Positions 1-7,889 of a DNA stretch of 38,999 nucleotides are shown here, piece after piece. The DNA lies in contig CAZKTU010000035.1 of the NCBI GenBank assembly GCA_964555675.1, positions 1-38,999 of the forward strand, given 5' to 3'. Origin of the DNA: CAIWXH01 sp964555675 (GTDB taxonomy: Bacteria > Chloroflexota > Chloroflexia > Chloroflexales > Chloroflexaceae). The notes under the pieces were generated by a model. The model was not told the origin of the DNA. It saw nothing but the letters and a program-made list of their open reading frames with translations, and ran no database searches. The stretch's first letter is position 1. Every line of letters starts with the position of its first letter. Made by a program: the position numbers and the translations under genes.

Positions 1-917
1 TTGAAGATCGAGGAGTAGGTGCCGCTGACCAGGCCGATCAGCATAATCAGGACGAAGTTGCGGATCGACTCGCCGCCGAAGAGCAGCAGGGCGGTCAGGG
101 TGAAGAAGGTGGTCAGCTGCGTATTGAGCGAGCGCGGCAGGGTCTGGACGATGCTATGGTTGATGATCCCGTCGAAGACCTCGCCGGGGCGACGCCCGAT
201 CAGATTCTCGCGGATGCGGTCGAAGACCACAATCGTATCGTGGACCGAGAAGCTCAGGATGGTCAGCAGGGCGGTGAGGAAGAGAGCGTCGACCTCGAAG
301 GCCAGGCTGAAGGTGCTGAGGATTGCGGCCACACCGAGCACCACCAGCACGTCGTGGAGCATGGCCAGGATGGCGCACATACCGTAGCGAAAGGGGTGGG
401 GCGCCATGCGGAAGGCCCACCAGAGGTAGAGCAGGATGGCGAGCGAGGCCGCGGCCACGGCCAGGATCGCGCTGAACGTACTCTCGCGGCTGACCGTGGG
501 GCCGACGCTCTCGAGGCGCTCGATCGTGGTCGGACCGATCTGAGCGGCGAGGGCCGCCTCGACGGCCTGGCGCTCGGCCAGGGGGCTCTGCTCGCTGAGG
601 GGGCGCGTGCGCACGAGGGCCTCGGCGGTGGGGGTGCCGGCTACATCGATCGTGCTCATCTGGACCTGAACGCCCTCGAAGCCGGCCGAGGCGAAGGCCG
701 CGGCGACCTGTTCGGCCGTGACCGAGCCGGGCTCCTTGTCGCTGAAGCGGGCCTCCCAGAGGGAGCCGCCGCTGAAGTCGATCGAGGGGCGCAGGCCGAT
801 ACGGAACTGGCCCGTGGTGACCAGGGGGTGCAGCAGCAGAAAGTACAGCCCCGGCAGGATCAGCAGCAGGGAGAGGAGAAACCACCAGTAGCGGCGGCTG
901 ACGAGTTGCTCAAGCAT
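1..917 (-). CDS. secF: Protein translocase subunit SecF (3' end cut by window)
   Basis: Inner-membrane SecF of the SecDF accessory complex, which uses the proton gradient to help pull exported proteins through SecYEG. Translating back from the ATG at 917 gives 305 codons without a stop, running off the window edge, so only a short C-terminal piece can be missing. The start is supported by GGAG six bases upstream. Visible features are a first membrane segment right after the start (YWWFLLSLLLILPGLYFLLL), a periplasmic domain containing DFSGGSLWEA, and the conserved motif HDTIVVFDRIREN in the C-terminal membrane bundle, diagnostic of SecF. It lies 15 bases behind secD on the same strand, so the two are surely co-transcribed from the promoter upstream of secD. 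Confidence 0.95.
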   Translation of the reverse strand, partial: MLEQLVSRRYWWFLLSLLLILPGLYFLLLHPLVTTGQFRIGLRPSIDFSGGSLWEARFSDKEPGSVTAEQVAAAFASAGFEGVQVQMSTIDVAGTPTAEALVRTRPLSEQSPLAERQAVEAALAAQIGPTTIERLESVGPTVSRESTFSAILAVAAASLAILLYLWWAFRMAPHPFRYGMCAILAMLHDVLVVLGVAAILSTFSLAFEVDALFLTALLTILSFSVHDTIVVFDRIRENLIGRRPGEVFDGIINHSIVQTLPRSLNTQLTTFFTLTALLLFGGESIRNFVLIMLIGLVSGTYSSIF

Positions 918-932
918 GAAGTACTCCGGTCC

Positions 933-2327
933 CTATGCGGCCTCGGGGGCGCTCTCGACGACTTTGGGCGCCCGCCGGTCGATCCCGAAGAGCCAGGCCC
1001 GCTCCTCGGTGAACAGCGGCGCGGCCAGGCGTAGGAAGGTGCGGGTGACCACCACGGCGGTGAAGAGGCTGATCAACACACCCAGGCCAAGGGTCAGGGC
1101 GAAGCCCTGGATGATGCTGACGCCAAAGCTATTGCCGAAGAAGAAGAGCACCGTGCTGGTGATCAGGGTCGAGACGCTCGAGTCCCTGATCGCGGGCCAC
1201 GACTCCTGGAAGCCCAGTTCGAGGGCGGTGCGGATATCGCGGCCGCGGCGGTACTCCTCGCGGAGGCGGGCGAAGATCAGCACATTGGCGTCGACGGCCA
1301 GACCGATCGAAAGGATGAAGCCGGCGATGCCCGGCAGAGTCATCGTGATCGGAATGAAGCGGTAGATCGCGAAGCTGATCAGGGTGTAGAGAGCCAGAGC
1401 CAGGGTGGCGAGGAAGCCAGGGAAGCGATAGTAGAGCATCATGAACAGAGCCACCACCACCAGACCCACGATGCCCGCCAGCACACTGGCCTCAACCGAC
1501 TCCTGGCCGAGGGTAGCCGTCACGCTGCGGCTGGTCTCGACCACCAGCGGCACCGGCAGGGCGCCGAACTTGAGCTGATTGAGGATATTGTCGCGGTCGG
1601 CCTCGCTGTTGACCTCGATCACACCCGAGCCGTCGGTCAGGGCGGCGTTGATCTGCGGGCAGCTGACCACGCGGTTATCGAGCACGATACACATCGGCTT
1701 GCCCACATTGGCCGCGGTAAAGCCGGCCAGGCTCTGGGCTGATTCGCCGGTGAAAGTGAACGACACGGCCGGCCTGCTGCCGGCGACGCCCGTCTGGGAG
1801 AAGGCCGGCTGGACCGCGTTCGTATCGAGGTCGGCGCCGTCGGTGATGCTCTGGAAGATCGGGCCGAGCTGGTTGATGTCGGTGATCGCCTCCGAGCCCT
1901 CGGGGAGGGCCGGGCTGGGGCTGCTGCTGGTGCGCACCAGGGTGCCGTCGGGGATGAACTGGCCCTGCGAATCGATGAACTCGAGCCGGCCGGTGCCGCG
2001 CAGGGCATCGACGGCCTGCTCAGGGTTATCGACGCCGGGCAGCTCGACGATAATGCGGTCGCTGCCGGCCAGCTGCACCACCGTCTCGCCGACGCCGAGG
2101 GCGTTGACGCGCCGCTGGATAACGCCGCGGGCCGTATCGAGCTCTTCGCGGGTGACATTCTCGTCGGTGGCCCGCAGCAGCACCTGAATGCCGCCCTGCA
2201 GGTCAAGGCCGAGGCGGAAGCGCACATCGCGGCCCAGGAAGTTCTGGCTCGGGGCCAGGTTGATCCAGAGCGCCAGGCCGGCGACGATGGCGATGAGAAT
2301 GATTGAAGTAAGATCTCTGCTTCGCAC
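933..2327 (-). CDS. secD: Protein translocase subunit SecD
   Basis: SecD partner of SecF in Sec-dependent export. The 464-residue product has an N-terminal membrane segment (about residues 7-26), the motif LGLDLQGG at 39-46, a periplasmic P1-type domain, and a C-terminal five- to six-helix bundle containing ILSIGLAVDANVLIFARLREE, all characteristic of SecD. It is shorter than the roughly 615-residue E. coli protein, as in many non-proteobacterial SecD proteins, because the periplasmic region is reduced. The chosen start is GTG at 2327; an AGGAG sits about 12 bases upstream, slightly distant, so the exact start is less certain than the identity. It is the first gene of a secD-secF pair behind a consensus promoter. 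Confidence 0.96.
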   Translation of the reverse strand: MRSRDLTSIILIAIVAGLALWINLAPSQNFLGRDVRFRLGLDLQGGIQVLLRATDENVTREELDTARGVIQRRVNALGVGETVVQLAGSDRIIVELPGVDNPEQAVDALRGTGRLEFIDSQGQFIPDGTLVRTSSSPSPALPEGSEAITDINQLGPIFQSITDGADLDTNAVQPAFSQTGVAGSRPAVSFTFTGESAQSLAGFTAANVGKPMCIVLDNRVVSCPQINAALTDGSGVIEVNSEADRDNILNQLKFGALPVPLVVETSRSVTATLGQESVEASVLAGIVGLVVVALFMMLYYRFPGFLATLALALYTLISFAIYRFIPITMTLPGIAGFILSIGLAVDANVLIFARLREEYRRGRDIRTALELGFQESWPAIRDSSVSTLITSTVLFFFGNSFGVSIIQGFALTLGLGVLISLFTAVVVTRTFLRLAAPLFTEERAWLFGIDRRAPKVVESAPEAA

Positions 2328-2368
2328 GGCGGACTGTTGCTCCTGTGGCTGATCCCACGAACCGCGGC

Positions 2369-2397
2369 ATTATAGACCGGCGGCGGCGCGCTGTCAA
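2369..2397 (-). promoter_or_regulatory. Consensus sigma70-type promoter of secD-secF
   Basis: On the minus strand there is TTGACA (2397-2392), a 17-base spacer and TATAAT (2374-2369), a perfect match to the housekeeping consensus with optimal spacing. It would start transcription near 2362, about 35 bases before the GTG of secD. Confidence 0.85.
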
Positions 2398-2440
2398 CGA
2401 ACAGCACGCCGCCGCAGTGGTGGCGAGGGAGGCCCCAGGC

Positions 2441-3148
2441 CTACTGGCCGGCGCTGCGCAGGGCGGTCTCGATCGCGCCGGGCAGGCCGTTCAGGTCGAC
2501 CAGCGTGCCATTGACCTCGAAGGTCGGGGTGCCGGTGATGCCCTTGGTGATCGAGGCCTGGCCGGCGGCGACGACGGCCGCATTGTGGGTCCCGCCGCTC
2601 ATGCAGGCGTCAAAGGCGCCCCGGTCGAGCCCGATCTGGCCGGCGTAGCCCGAGAAGACATTGTTGACCGTGTTCAGCTGCGACCACTGGTCCTGGTTCA
2701 GGAAGAGCATGTCGTGCATCTCCCAGTACTTGCCCTGATCGCCGGCGCAGCGGGCCGCCTCGGCGGCGGGCACCGCGTGCTGGTGGCTATCGAGCGGGAA
2801 CTCGTGGTAGACGAACTTGATCTTGCCCGGCTCGATATAGTCGCGGGTAATGATCGGGGCCAGGTTCTTCTCGTAGAAGCCGCAGGTGGGGCACTGGTAG
2901 TCGCCGTACTCGATCACCGTCACGGCGGCATCGGGGTTGCCCTTGTACCAGAAGCCCTCCTCGGTCTGGCCCACGGGGGCGTTGACCGGGGTGACCGTGC
3001 CGCCGCCGAAGCCACCCCTGGCGGCGAAGGTGATCAAAAAGGCCGCGCCCAACACCACAAGGGCGCCGACGCCCCAGTAGAAGGGCACCAGCGGGTTCGA
3101 CTTCTTGCCGGCGACCTTGCGGCCGCGCTGGCTCTGCGCCTGACTCAT
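2441..3148 (-). CDS. Membrane-anchored DsbA-like thiol:disulfide oxidoreductase
   Basis: A 235-residue thioredoxin-fold protein of the DsbA/BdbD type, predicted to sit outside the cytoplasmic membrane and make or shuffle disulfides in exported proteins. An uncleaved-looking anchor spans about residues 23-42 after a basic N-terminus. The redox site is CPTC (C86, C89) in the context EYGDYQCPTCG, and the cis-proline loop TGTPTF lies near residue 206. Two further cysteines (about 134 and 182) may form a structural pair. The ATG at 3148 has AGGAG nine bases upstream. It is followed by secD-secF in the same direction but has its own promoter; the neighbourhood fits export and folding of secreted proteins. 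The exact physiological substrate cannot be told from sequence. Confidence 0.9.
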   Translation of the reverse strand: MSQAQSQRGRKVAGKKSNPLVPFYWGVGALVVLGAAFLITFAARGGFGGGTVTPVNAPVGQTEEGFWYKGNPDAAVTVIEYGDYQCPTCGFYEKNLAPIITRDYIEPGKIKFVYHEFPLDSHQHAVPAAEAARCAGDQGKYWEMHDMLFLNQDQWSQLNTVNNVFSGYAGQIGLDRGAFDACMSGGTHNAAVVAAGQASITKGITGTPTFEVNGTLVDLNGLPGAIETALRSAGQ

Positions 3149-3264
3149 CGGGGGTTACTCCTCATGTGCTGCTACGACTGCCGCCCGACACGCAGGGGCG
3201 GGGTACTGCTGCTATAGGGCGCGAGCCACACCGCGCCGGCCCGTTCCAGCCCAAAGATACCGGC

Positions 3265-3293
3265 ATTATAGCGGGGCCTATCGGCCGAGTCAA
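3265..3293 (-). promoter_or_regulatory. Sigma70-type promoter of the DsbA-like gene
   Basis: The minus strand carries TTGACT (3293-3288), a 17-base spacer and TATAAT (3270-3265). This near-perfect promoter predicts a start near 3258 and a leader of about 110 bases before the ATG at 3148. It lies back to back with the histidine kinase promoter on the other strand. Confidence 0.8.
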
Positions 3294-3309
3294 ACCCACG
3301 AAGATGCGG

Positions 3310-3315
3310 TATACT
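3310..3315 (+). promoter_or_regulatory. Probable -10 box of the histidine kinase gene
   Basis: TATACT, 34 bases before the ATG at 3350, matches five of six -10 consensus positions. No convincing -35 box is seen at 16-18 bases upstream, so the assignment rests on the -10 and position alone. Confidence 0.45.
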
Positions 3316-3349
3316 AGCCAGACCTTCTGCCGCTGAGAGTGCTACCGCC

Positions 3350-4513
3350 ATGGCCGAGCAGAGCGCCAGACCCGACGCTGAAGCCCTCTATATCCTGGCG
3401 CTGCGCCTCGCCCCCTTGCTCGACCCCGAGGAGGCTGTGCGCGCCTGCCTGGCGGGCTGCGCCACCCTGGTCGGCGCCGAGGCCGGCATGCTGCTCGCCG
3501 ACGATCTGCCCTCTGCGGCCGTGGGCATCCCCGCCCCCAGCGCCGAGGCCGCCCGCAGCATCGCCGCGACCCCGGCCATCCGCGCCGCCTCTCAGATGAT
3601 CGGCGTGAGCGCCCTGCCCCCCGGCGCGGCGCCCCTGCCGGCCCCGGCCCTCTGCGCCGGCAGCATTCCCCGCCAGGGCGGCGCGCCCGACGTGCTCATC
3701 CTCGGCCGGGCCCTGCCCCTCGACCGCGCCGCCCGCCTCACCCTGGCCTCGGCCATGCCCCTGGTCGGCCAGACCCTCGACCGCGCCCGCGGCCACGCCG
3801 AACAGCGGGCCGCCGCGCCGATGCGCAACGGCCTCGTCAGCCGCCTGGCCCACGATATCCGCAGCCCCCTCGTCGCCACCCACGCCAGCATCGAGGTCGT
3901 CCAGCGCCTGCTGCGCGGCCGCGAGGTGCCCGCCCCCGTCTTCGACGCCCTCGGCACCGGGTTGCGCAGCATCCAGGCCGCCCTCGAGCTCTGCAACGAT
4001 ATGCTCGAAGTCAGCCGGCTGCAGCACGGCTTTGTAGTCACGCCCCGCCCCGTGCCCCTCGAGCGCCTGGTCGGCGAGACCTGTCAGATGCTCGCCCACG
4101 TCGCCGAGCAGAAGGGCCTCGCGCTGGTCGAGCAGGTGCCCGCCGGCCTCCCCCACGTCCTCGGCGACGAGCGTCTGCTGCGCCGCATGCTCACCAACCT
4201 GGTGGTCAACGCCCTGCGCTTCGCGCCCCCCGGCGGCACCGTGCGCGTCGAGGCCCTGCCGGGCGAGGAGGCCGGGGTCGCCCTGCTGCGGGTCTGCGAT
4301 AGCGGTCCCGGCATCGCGCCCGAGGATCGCGAGCGGGTCTTTCAGCCCTTCACCCAGGGCCCCGGCGAGGCCGCCCGCGGCACCGGCCTGGGCCTGGCCC
4401 TCTGCCGCGAGGTCGCCCAGGCCCACGGCGGCCGCATCTGGGCCGACGCGGGCCCCGACGGGGTCGGGGCCTGCTTCAATGTCGCCCTGCCCGCCGCCGA
4501 AGTTCCCGCATGA
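3350..4513 (+). CDS. Soluble sensor histidine kinase
   Basis: A 387-residue two-component histidine kinase without membrane segments, so a cytoplasmic sensor. The N-terminal ~150 residues look like a degenerate GAF-type sensor region, assigned by position and pattern only. The dimerisation/phosphoacceptor helix contains SRLAHDIRSPL with the likely phosphorylated H168. The ATP-binding domain has an N box with N283 and N287, a G1 box DSGPG (317-321), an F box, and a G2 box GTGLGL (344-349), so the kinase core looks intact. No response regulator is adjacent, making it an orphan; its signal is unknown. No strong ribosome site precedes the ATG. Its last 38 bases overlap the 3' end of the convergent membrane-protein gene. 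Confidence 0.88.
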   Translation: MAEQSARPDAEALYILALRLAPLLDPEEAVRACLAGCATLVGAEAGMLLADDLPSAAVGIPAPSAEAARSIAATPAIRAASQMIGVSALPPGAAPLPAPALCAGSIPRQGGAPDVLILGRALPLDRAARLTLASAMPLVGQTLDRARGHAEQRAAAPMRNGLVSRLAHDIRSPLVATHASIEVVQRLLRGREVPAPVFDALGTGLRSIQAALELCNDMLEVSRLQHGFVVTPRPVPLERLVGETCQMLAHVAEQKGLALVEQVPAGLPHVLGDERLLRRMLTNLVVNALRFAPPGGTVRVEALPGEEAGVALLRVCDSGPGIAPEDRERVFQPFTQGPGEAARGTGLGLALCREVAQAHGGRIWADAGPDGVGACFNVALPAAEVPA

Positions 4514-5729
4514 GCAGCGCGAGCAGGGCCAGGACGAGCACCACGCTGTACTCGAGGGCCGGCAGCCGCAGCACGTCGGGCAGTCGCCGCCAGTCGCGCC
4601 GCGCCCCATAGTAGGCCAGGGCCGCCGCCCCGTAAGCCCCGCCGATCACCGCGCGGGCCCGCCGCGATAGCCCCAGCCCGTGCATCTGGGCCAACACAAA
4701 CATCCCCAGGAAGCCGAAGGTGAACATGGCCCCGTAGCCACTGCGCTTCTGCAGGGTCGCGATCACCGCGTGGGGCATGACCAGCAGCTCGAGGGCCAGG
4801 GTCCAGCGCGGGTCGCGGTGGGCCGTGGTGAAGAGCAGCGAGGACTGCACGAAGAGTAGCAGGGTGTGGAAGAGGCCGCCCAGGTGCGCGGGCAGGGGCT
4901 CGATCGGGTGGTACCAGAAGGTGTAGACCACGGCCCAGCTGAAGATGTAGCCGTGATAGCGCATCACGAAGCGCGTCAGCTCGGGCGGCAGTCCGGGCCG
5001 GCGCAGCCCCAGCAGCAGCCCGCGCCGCGGCGCCTCCATGGTCATGACCAGCATGAGCAGGAAGGCCGCCGAGCCGAGGGAGCTGCCCTCGGGCACGTCG
5101 AGGGCCAGGCCGTCGTAGTAGCGCCGCGATTGGGCGTAGTGCAGGGCCACACCGCCGGCATTGACCGCCAGGGCCACCCAGTTCAGCGGGCGCATACCGT
5201 CGGCATAGGCCGGCCTGGCCCGCTGCGCCGCGTAGACGCAGCCCCAGATCGCCAGCTGGTGCGCCAGATAGCCGGCCCAGGCGCTCGCCCGGGCCCCGGG
5301 CTGCGGCGCCGCCGAGATCCAGCGGTAGTCGCCCGCCCTGCCGCTATAGGGCACAAGCTCGACCGGTGCGCGCCCGGCCAGGGCAACCGCCCCGACGGCG
5401 CCCGCACAGGCGGCCGCTGCGGGCAGCAGCAGCGCCCGCGCGTCGGGCGGGGCCGCCGGCCCCTCGCGCCCCTCGAGCCAGTCGACGAAGTGGTCGAGAG
5501 CCAGCCCCGCCAGGGCCGCGCCGGCGGCCGCCAGCAGGCCCGCGCCGACCGCCCGGGCGGGCTTGTCACGCGGGGCAGCCAGGGCAGCGCAGGCCGCGCC
5601 CGCCGCGCCGACCAGGGCCAGGCCCGCGCCGGGGCGACGGCCGCGGGCCACGTCGAGCCAGTAGACGGCGGCGATCGGGTTGAACAGGGCGGCCCCGACG
5701 AGGGCGTAGTTATGGCGTTGCGCGCCCAT
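4476..5729 (-). CDS. Unrecognised polytopic membrane protein, last gene of the bchN operon
   Basis: I do not recognise this 417-residue protein. It is Ala/Leu-rich with roughly ten to twelve predicted membrane segments, for example around residues 9-25, 62-80, 100-118, 183-200, 221-230, 262-275, 286-302, 310-325, 335-350 and 392-408. A notable feature is a run of histidines in its second half (H259, H274, H282, H288, H304, H320, H350), mostly at membrane edges, which could bind heme or metal or be structural. It starts 36 bases after bchL on the same strand with no intervening terminator, so it is probably translated from the bchN-bchB-bciB-bchL transcript. That context suggests a role linked to pigment synthesis or membrane placement, but this is inference only. 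The 3' end overlaps the convergent histidine kinase gene by 38 bases. Confidence 0.75.
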   Translation of the reverse strand: MGAQRHNYALVGAALFNPIAAVYWLDVARGRRPGAGLALVGAAGAACAALAAPRDKPARAVGAGLLAAAGAALAGLALDHFVDWLEGREGPAAPPDARALLLPAAAACAGAVGAVALAGRAPVELVPYSGRAGDYRWISAAPQPGARASAWAGYLAHQLAIWGCVYAAQRARPAYADGMRPLNWVALAVNAGGVALHYAQSRRYYDGLALDVPEGSSLGSAAFLLMLVMTMEAPRRGLLLGLRRPGLPPELTRFVMRYHGYIFSWAVVYTFWYHPIEPLPAHLGGLFHTLLLFVQSSLLFTTAHRDPRWTLALELLVMPHAVIATLQKRSGYGAMFTFGFLGMFVLAQMHGLGLSRRARAVIGGAYGAAALAYYGARRDWRRLPDVLRLPALEYSVVLVLALLALLMRELRRRAGRH

Positions 5730-5765
5730 GGGGTTGATCTACCACACAAGCAGAGCTAAATACGG

Positions 5766-6584
5766 TTACTTCCACCCTCCGACGACGTCGAAGATCGCGC
5801 GGTCGTGCATCGGGTTCGGCACGCTGCTCTCGGGCTGGGCCAGCAGGTACTCGGCCATCTCGTTGAAGGGCCGCACACAGTCTTCTTTACCCGGGCCCTC
5901 CATCTCGAAGAGGGTCTTGCCGGCCAGGCGCGAGCGCCGGATCAGGTCGTGGTAGGGCACGCGCCCGATGATCCTGGTGCCCACCGTGTCGACGAACTGC
6001 TCGAGCAGCGAGGTGCCGCCGAAGTCGGGGTCGACCCGATTGGCGATCAGGCCGGCCATAGTCACCTTGTGGCGCTGGCTCTTCTGGGCGATCGCCAGAC
6101 AGAGCCTGTTGGCCGCGAAGATGCTGTCGAAGTCGTTGCAGGCGATGATGATGCCGTAGTCGGCGTAGTTCAGGGGCGCCGAGAAGCCGCCGCAGACCAC
6201 GTCGCCCAGCACATCGAAGAGGATGACGTCGTACTTGTGGTAGAGCCCAAACTCCTTGAGCAGCTTGACCGTCTCGCCGACCACATAGCCGCCGCAGCCG
6301 CTGCCCGCGGGCGGGCCGCCCGACTCGAGGGTGTCGACGCCACCGAAGCCGGTCATGATCACATCCTCGCGCTCGACGTCCTCGATATGGAACTCGACCG
6401 ACTCGAGCACGTCGATCACGGTCGGCTGGAGCAGGCCGGTCAGGGGGAAGGTGCTGTCGTGCTTGGGATCGCAGCCGATCTGCAGCACCTTGGCGCCCTT
6501 CAGGGCCATGGCCGCGGACAGGTTGGCGCTCGTCGTGCTCTTGCCGATCCCGCCCTTGCCATACACCGCCAGGATCAGAGACAT
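5766..6584 (-). CDS. bchL: Light-independent protochlorophyllide reductase iron-sulfur ATPase BchL
   Basis: BchL is the nitrogenase Fe-protein-like homodimer that uses ATP hydrolysis to pass electrons from ferredoxin to BchN-BchB, reducing ring D of protochlorophyllide in the dark. The 272-residue product has the P-loop GKGGIGKST at residues 9-17, and C97 (SGCGGY) and C131 (DVVCGGF) that ligate the intersubunit 4Fe-4S cluster. QIGCDPKHDST is the typical switch-proximal motif. Overall length and motifs distinguish it from the paralog BchX, though BchX is the alternative family. The start ATG at 6584 is backed by a strong GGAGG six bases upstream. It lies 18 bases after the bciB-like gene in the bchN-B-bciB-L order. 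Confidence 0.96.
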   Translation of the reverse strand: MSLILAVYGKGGIGKSTTSANLSAAMALKGAKVLQIGCDPKHDSTFPLTGLLQPTVIDVLESVEFHIEDVEREDVIMTGFGGVDTLESGGPPAGSGCGGYVVGETVKLLKEFGLYHKYDVILFDVLGDVVCGGFSAPLNYADYGIIIACNDFDSIFAANRLCLAIAQKSQRHKVTMAGLIANRVDPDFGGTSLLEQFVDTVGTRIIGRVPYHDLIRRSRLAGKTLFEMEGPGKEDCVRPFNEMAEYLLAQPESSVPNPMHDRAIFDVVGGWK

Positions 6585-6602
6585 GCAAACCTCCGTTGGG
6601 GC

Positions 6603-7886
6603 TCAGGGCGCCAGGGGGCGCTCAAACTCCTGCTCGTAGACGTCAGCCGTGTAGGCCAGGGCCCTGTAGACATAGTCCGGCACGACGCGCCGCTCGTGCC
6701 TGGGGAACTGGTCGCGCACATAGACCAGGTTGCGCAGCATTTTCATCTCGATCACGCTGCGGGCGAACTCGAGGCCCTTGGGGCCTTTGCTGCGCTGCAT
6801 CCAGGCGACGAATTTGCGCACCGGGGCCGGCGGACGCTTGCGGGGCCGGCGCAACATGCCCACATACGTGCGCACGCCCACCCGCCTGTTGCCGGCCTCG
6901 CTCTTCTCGCCCAGCTCGAGGGCCGGTTTGAGCAGGTCGAACAGCTCCTGGCCGCGCTCGGTGCGCACCAGCATCCACTGCCAGCGCTTCTCGGGGGGCA
7001 GGGGCGCGCCCAGGTAGCCGATCGTGATGTCCGAGAGGCCGTTCTGATAGTCGAAGCAGCTCAGGCAGGCCGCCGGGAAGACCCCCCGCTCGCCGCCCAG
7101 GGCGCTCACGTCGAGGTCGACGTAGTTGACCTTCTCGATGTGGCCGTCCTCGTGGCGCATCCAGACCCGGAAGTCCTGCATGAACTCGTGGTGGACCACG
7201 GTCTCGGGCGACTTCGAGGCCACGCTGAGGAAGCGCATCAGGTCGGGGTAGGCCGTATTGTCGGTGCAGGGCAGCCCGATCACATACAGCTTCTCGAGGC
7301 CCAGCTCCTCCTCGATCGCGCGCAGGGCGTGGACCTGGCAGCCCATGCCGATGAAGGCCAGGCGCTTGAGGCCGCTGGCCCGCACCTCGTCGAGGATTTC
7401 GAGGGTCGGCGAGAGACATGGTTTGTTGCCGGCGCTCGCCCGCACTTCCTCGGGCGTGCGGGCCAGGAAGGGCAGGGGCGCCCAGCGCGTGCCGGGGGCG
7501 GCCTTCGTGGCGATCACGCCGTCGACCAGGCCTCGCTCGAGCAGCAGCGCGCCCAGGCTGCTCACAATCCCGCTCCACTGAGCCTCCTCGTTCACCGAGC
7601 GCATACGGGCGATGTGGATCGAGCGATGGATGCCGAAGAGCAGCTCGTCGCCGTCGGCGCGGTTGCGGCCGTGCAGCTTCTGCTCGAGGCGCTCGTGCTT
7701 GTTGTCGACAAAGACGCACGAGGCCGCCATCAGGGGGCGCAGCTCGCCGCCGCAGATGCCGCAGTCGCTGCAGAGCTTCGGGCGCCCCTTGAAGCGCTCG
7801 GCCTGGGTGAGCAGGGTGATCTCGTGGAGCGCCCGCGGCCCGGCCGGGGGTCCTTTGGGTCGCTTGATCGGTGCTGGTGCGGTCAT
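6603..7886 (-). CDS. bciB: BciB-type 8-vinyl reductase (F420-hydrogenase beta-subunit family)
   Basis: A 427-residue member of the FrhB/FpoF-like iron-sulfur flavoprotein family. Family members next to bch genes are BciB-type divinyl (proto)chlorophyllide 8-vinyl reductases using reduced ferredoxin, and that is the function I assign. An N-terminal cluster CSDCGICGG (C39, C42, C45) is followed by further conserved cysteines in IGMGCQVHALRA, IGLPCTDN and ACLSCFDYQNG, consistent with two 4Fe-4S clusters plus flavin. The gene sits between bchB and bchL, starting three bases after the bchB stop with GGGAG upstream, so it is clearly cotranscribed and translationally linked. Other enzymes of this family reduce different substrates, including 7-hydroxymethyl-chlorophyll; the bch setting favours 8-vinyl reduction but does not prove it. 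Confidence 0.85.
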   Translation of the reverse strand: MTAPAPIKRPKGPPAGPRALHEITLLTQAERFKGRPKLCSDCGICGGELRPLMAASCVFVDNKHERLEQKLHGRNRADGDELLFGIHRSIHIARMRSVNEEAQWSGIVSSLGALLLERGLVDGVIATKAAPGTRWAPLPFLARTPEEVRASAGNKPCLSPTLEILDEVRASGLKRLAFIGMGCQVHALRAIEEELGLEKLYVIGLPCTDNTAYPDLMRFLSVASKSPETVVHHEFMQDFRVWMRHEDGHIEKVNYVDLDVSALGGERGVFPAACLSCFDYQNGLSDITIGYLGAPLPPEKRWQWMLVRTERGQELFDLLKPALELGEKSEAGNRRVGVRTYVGMLRRPRKRPPAPVRKFVAWMQRSKGPKGLEFARSVIEMKMLRNLVYVRDQFPRHERRVVPDYVYRALAYTADVYEQEFERPLAP

Positions 7887-7889
7887 GAC

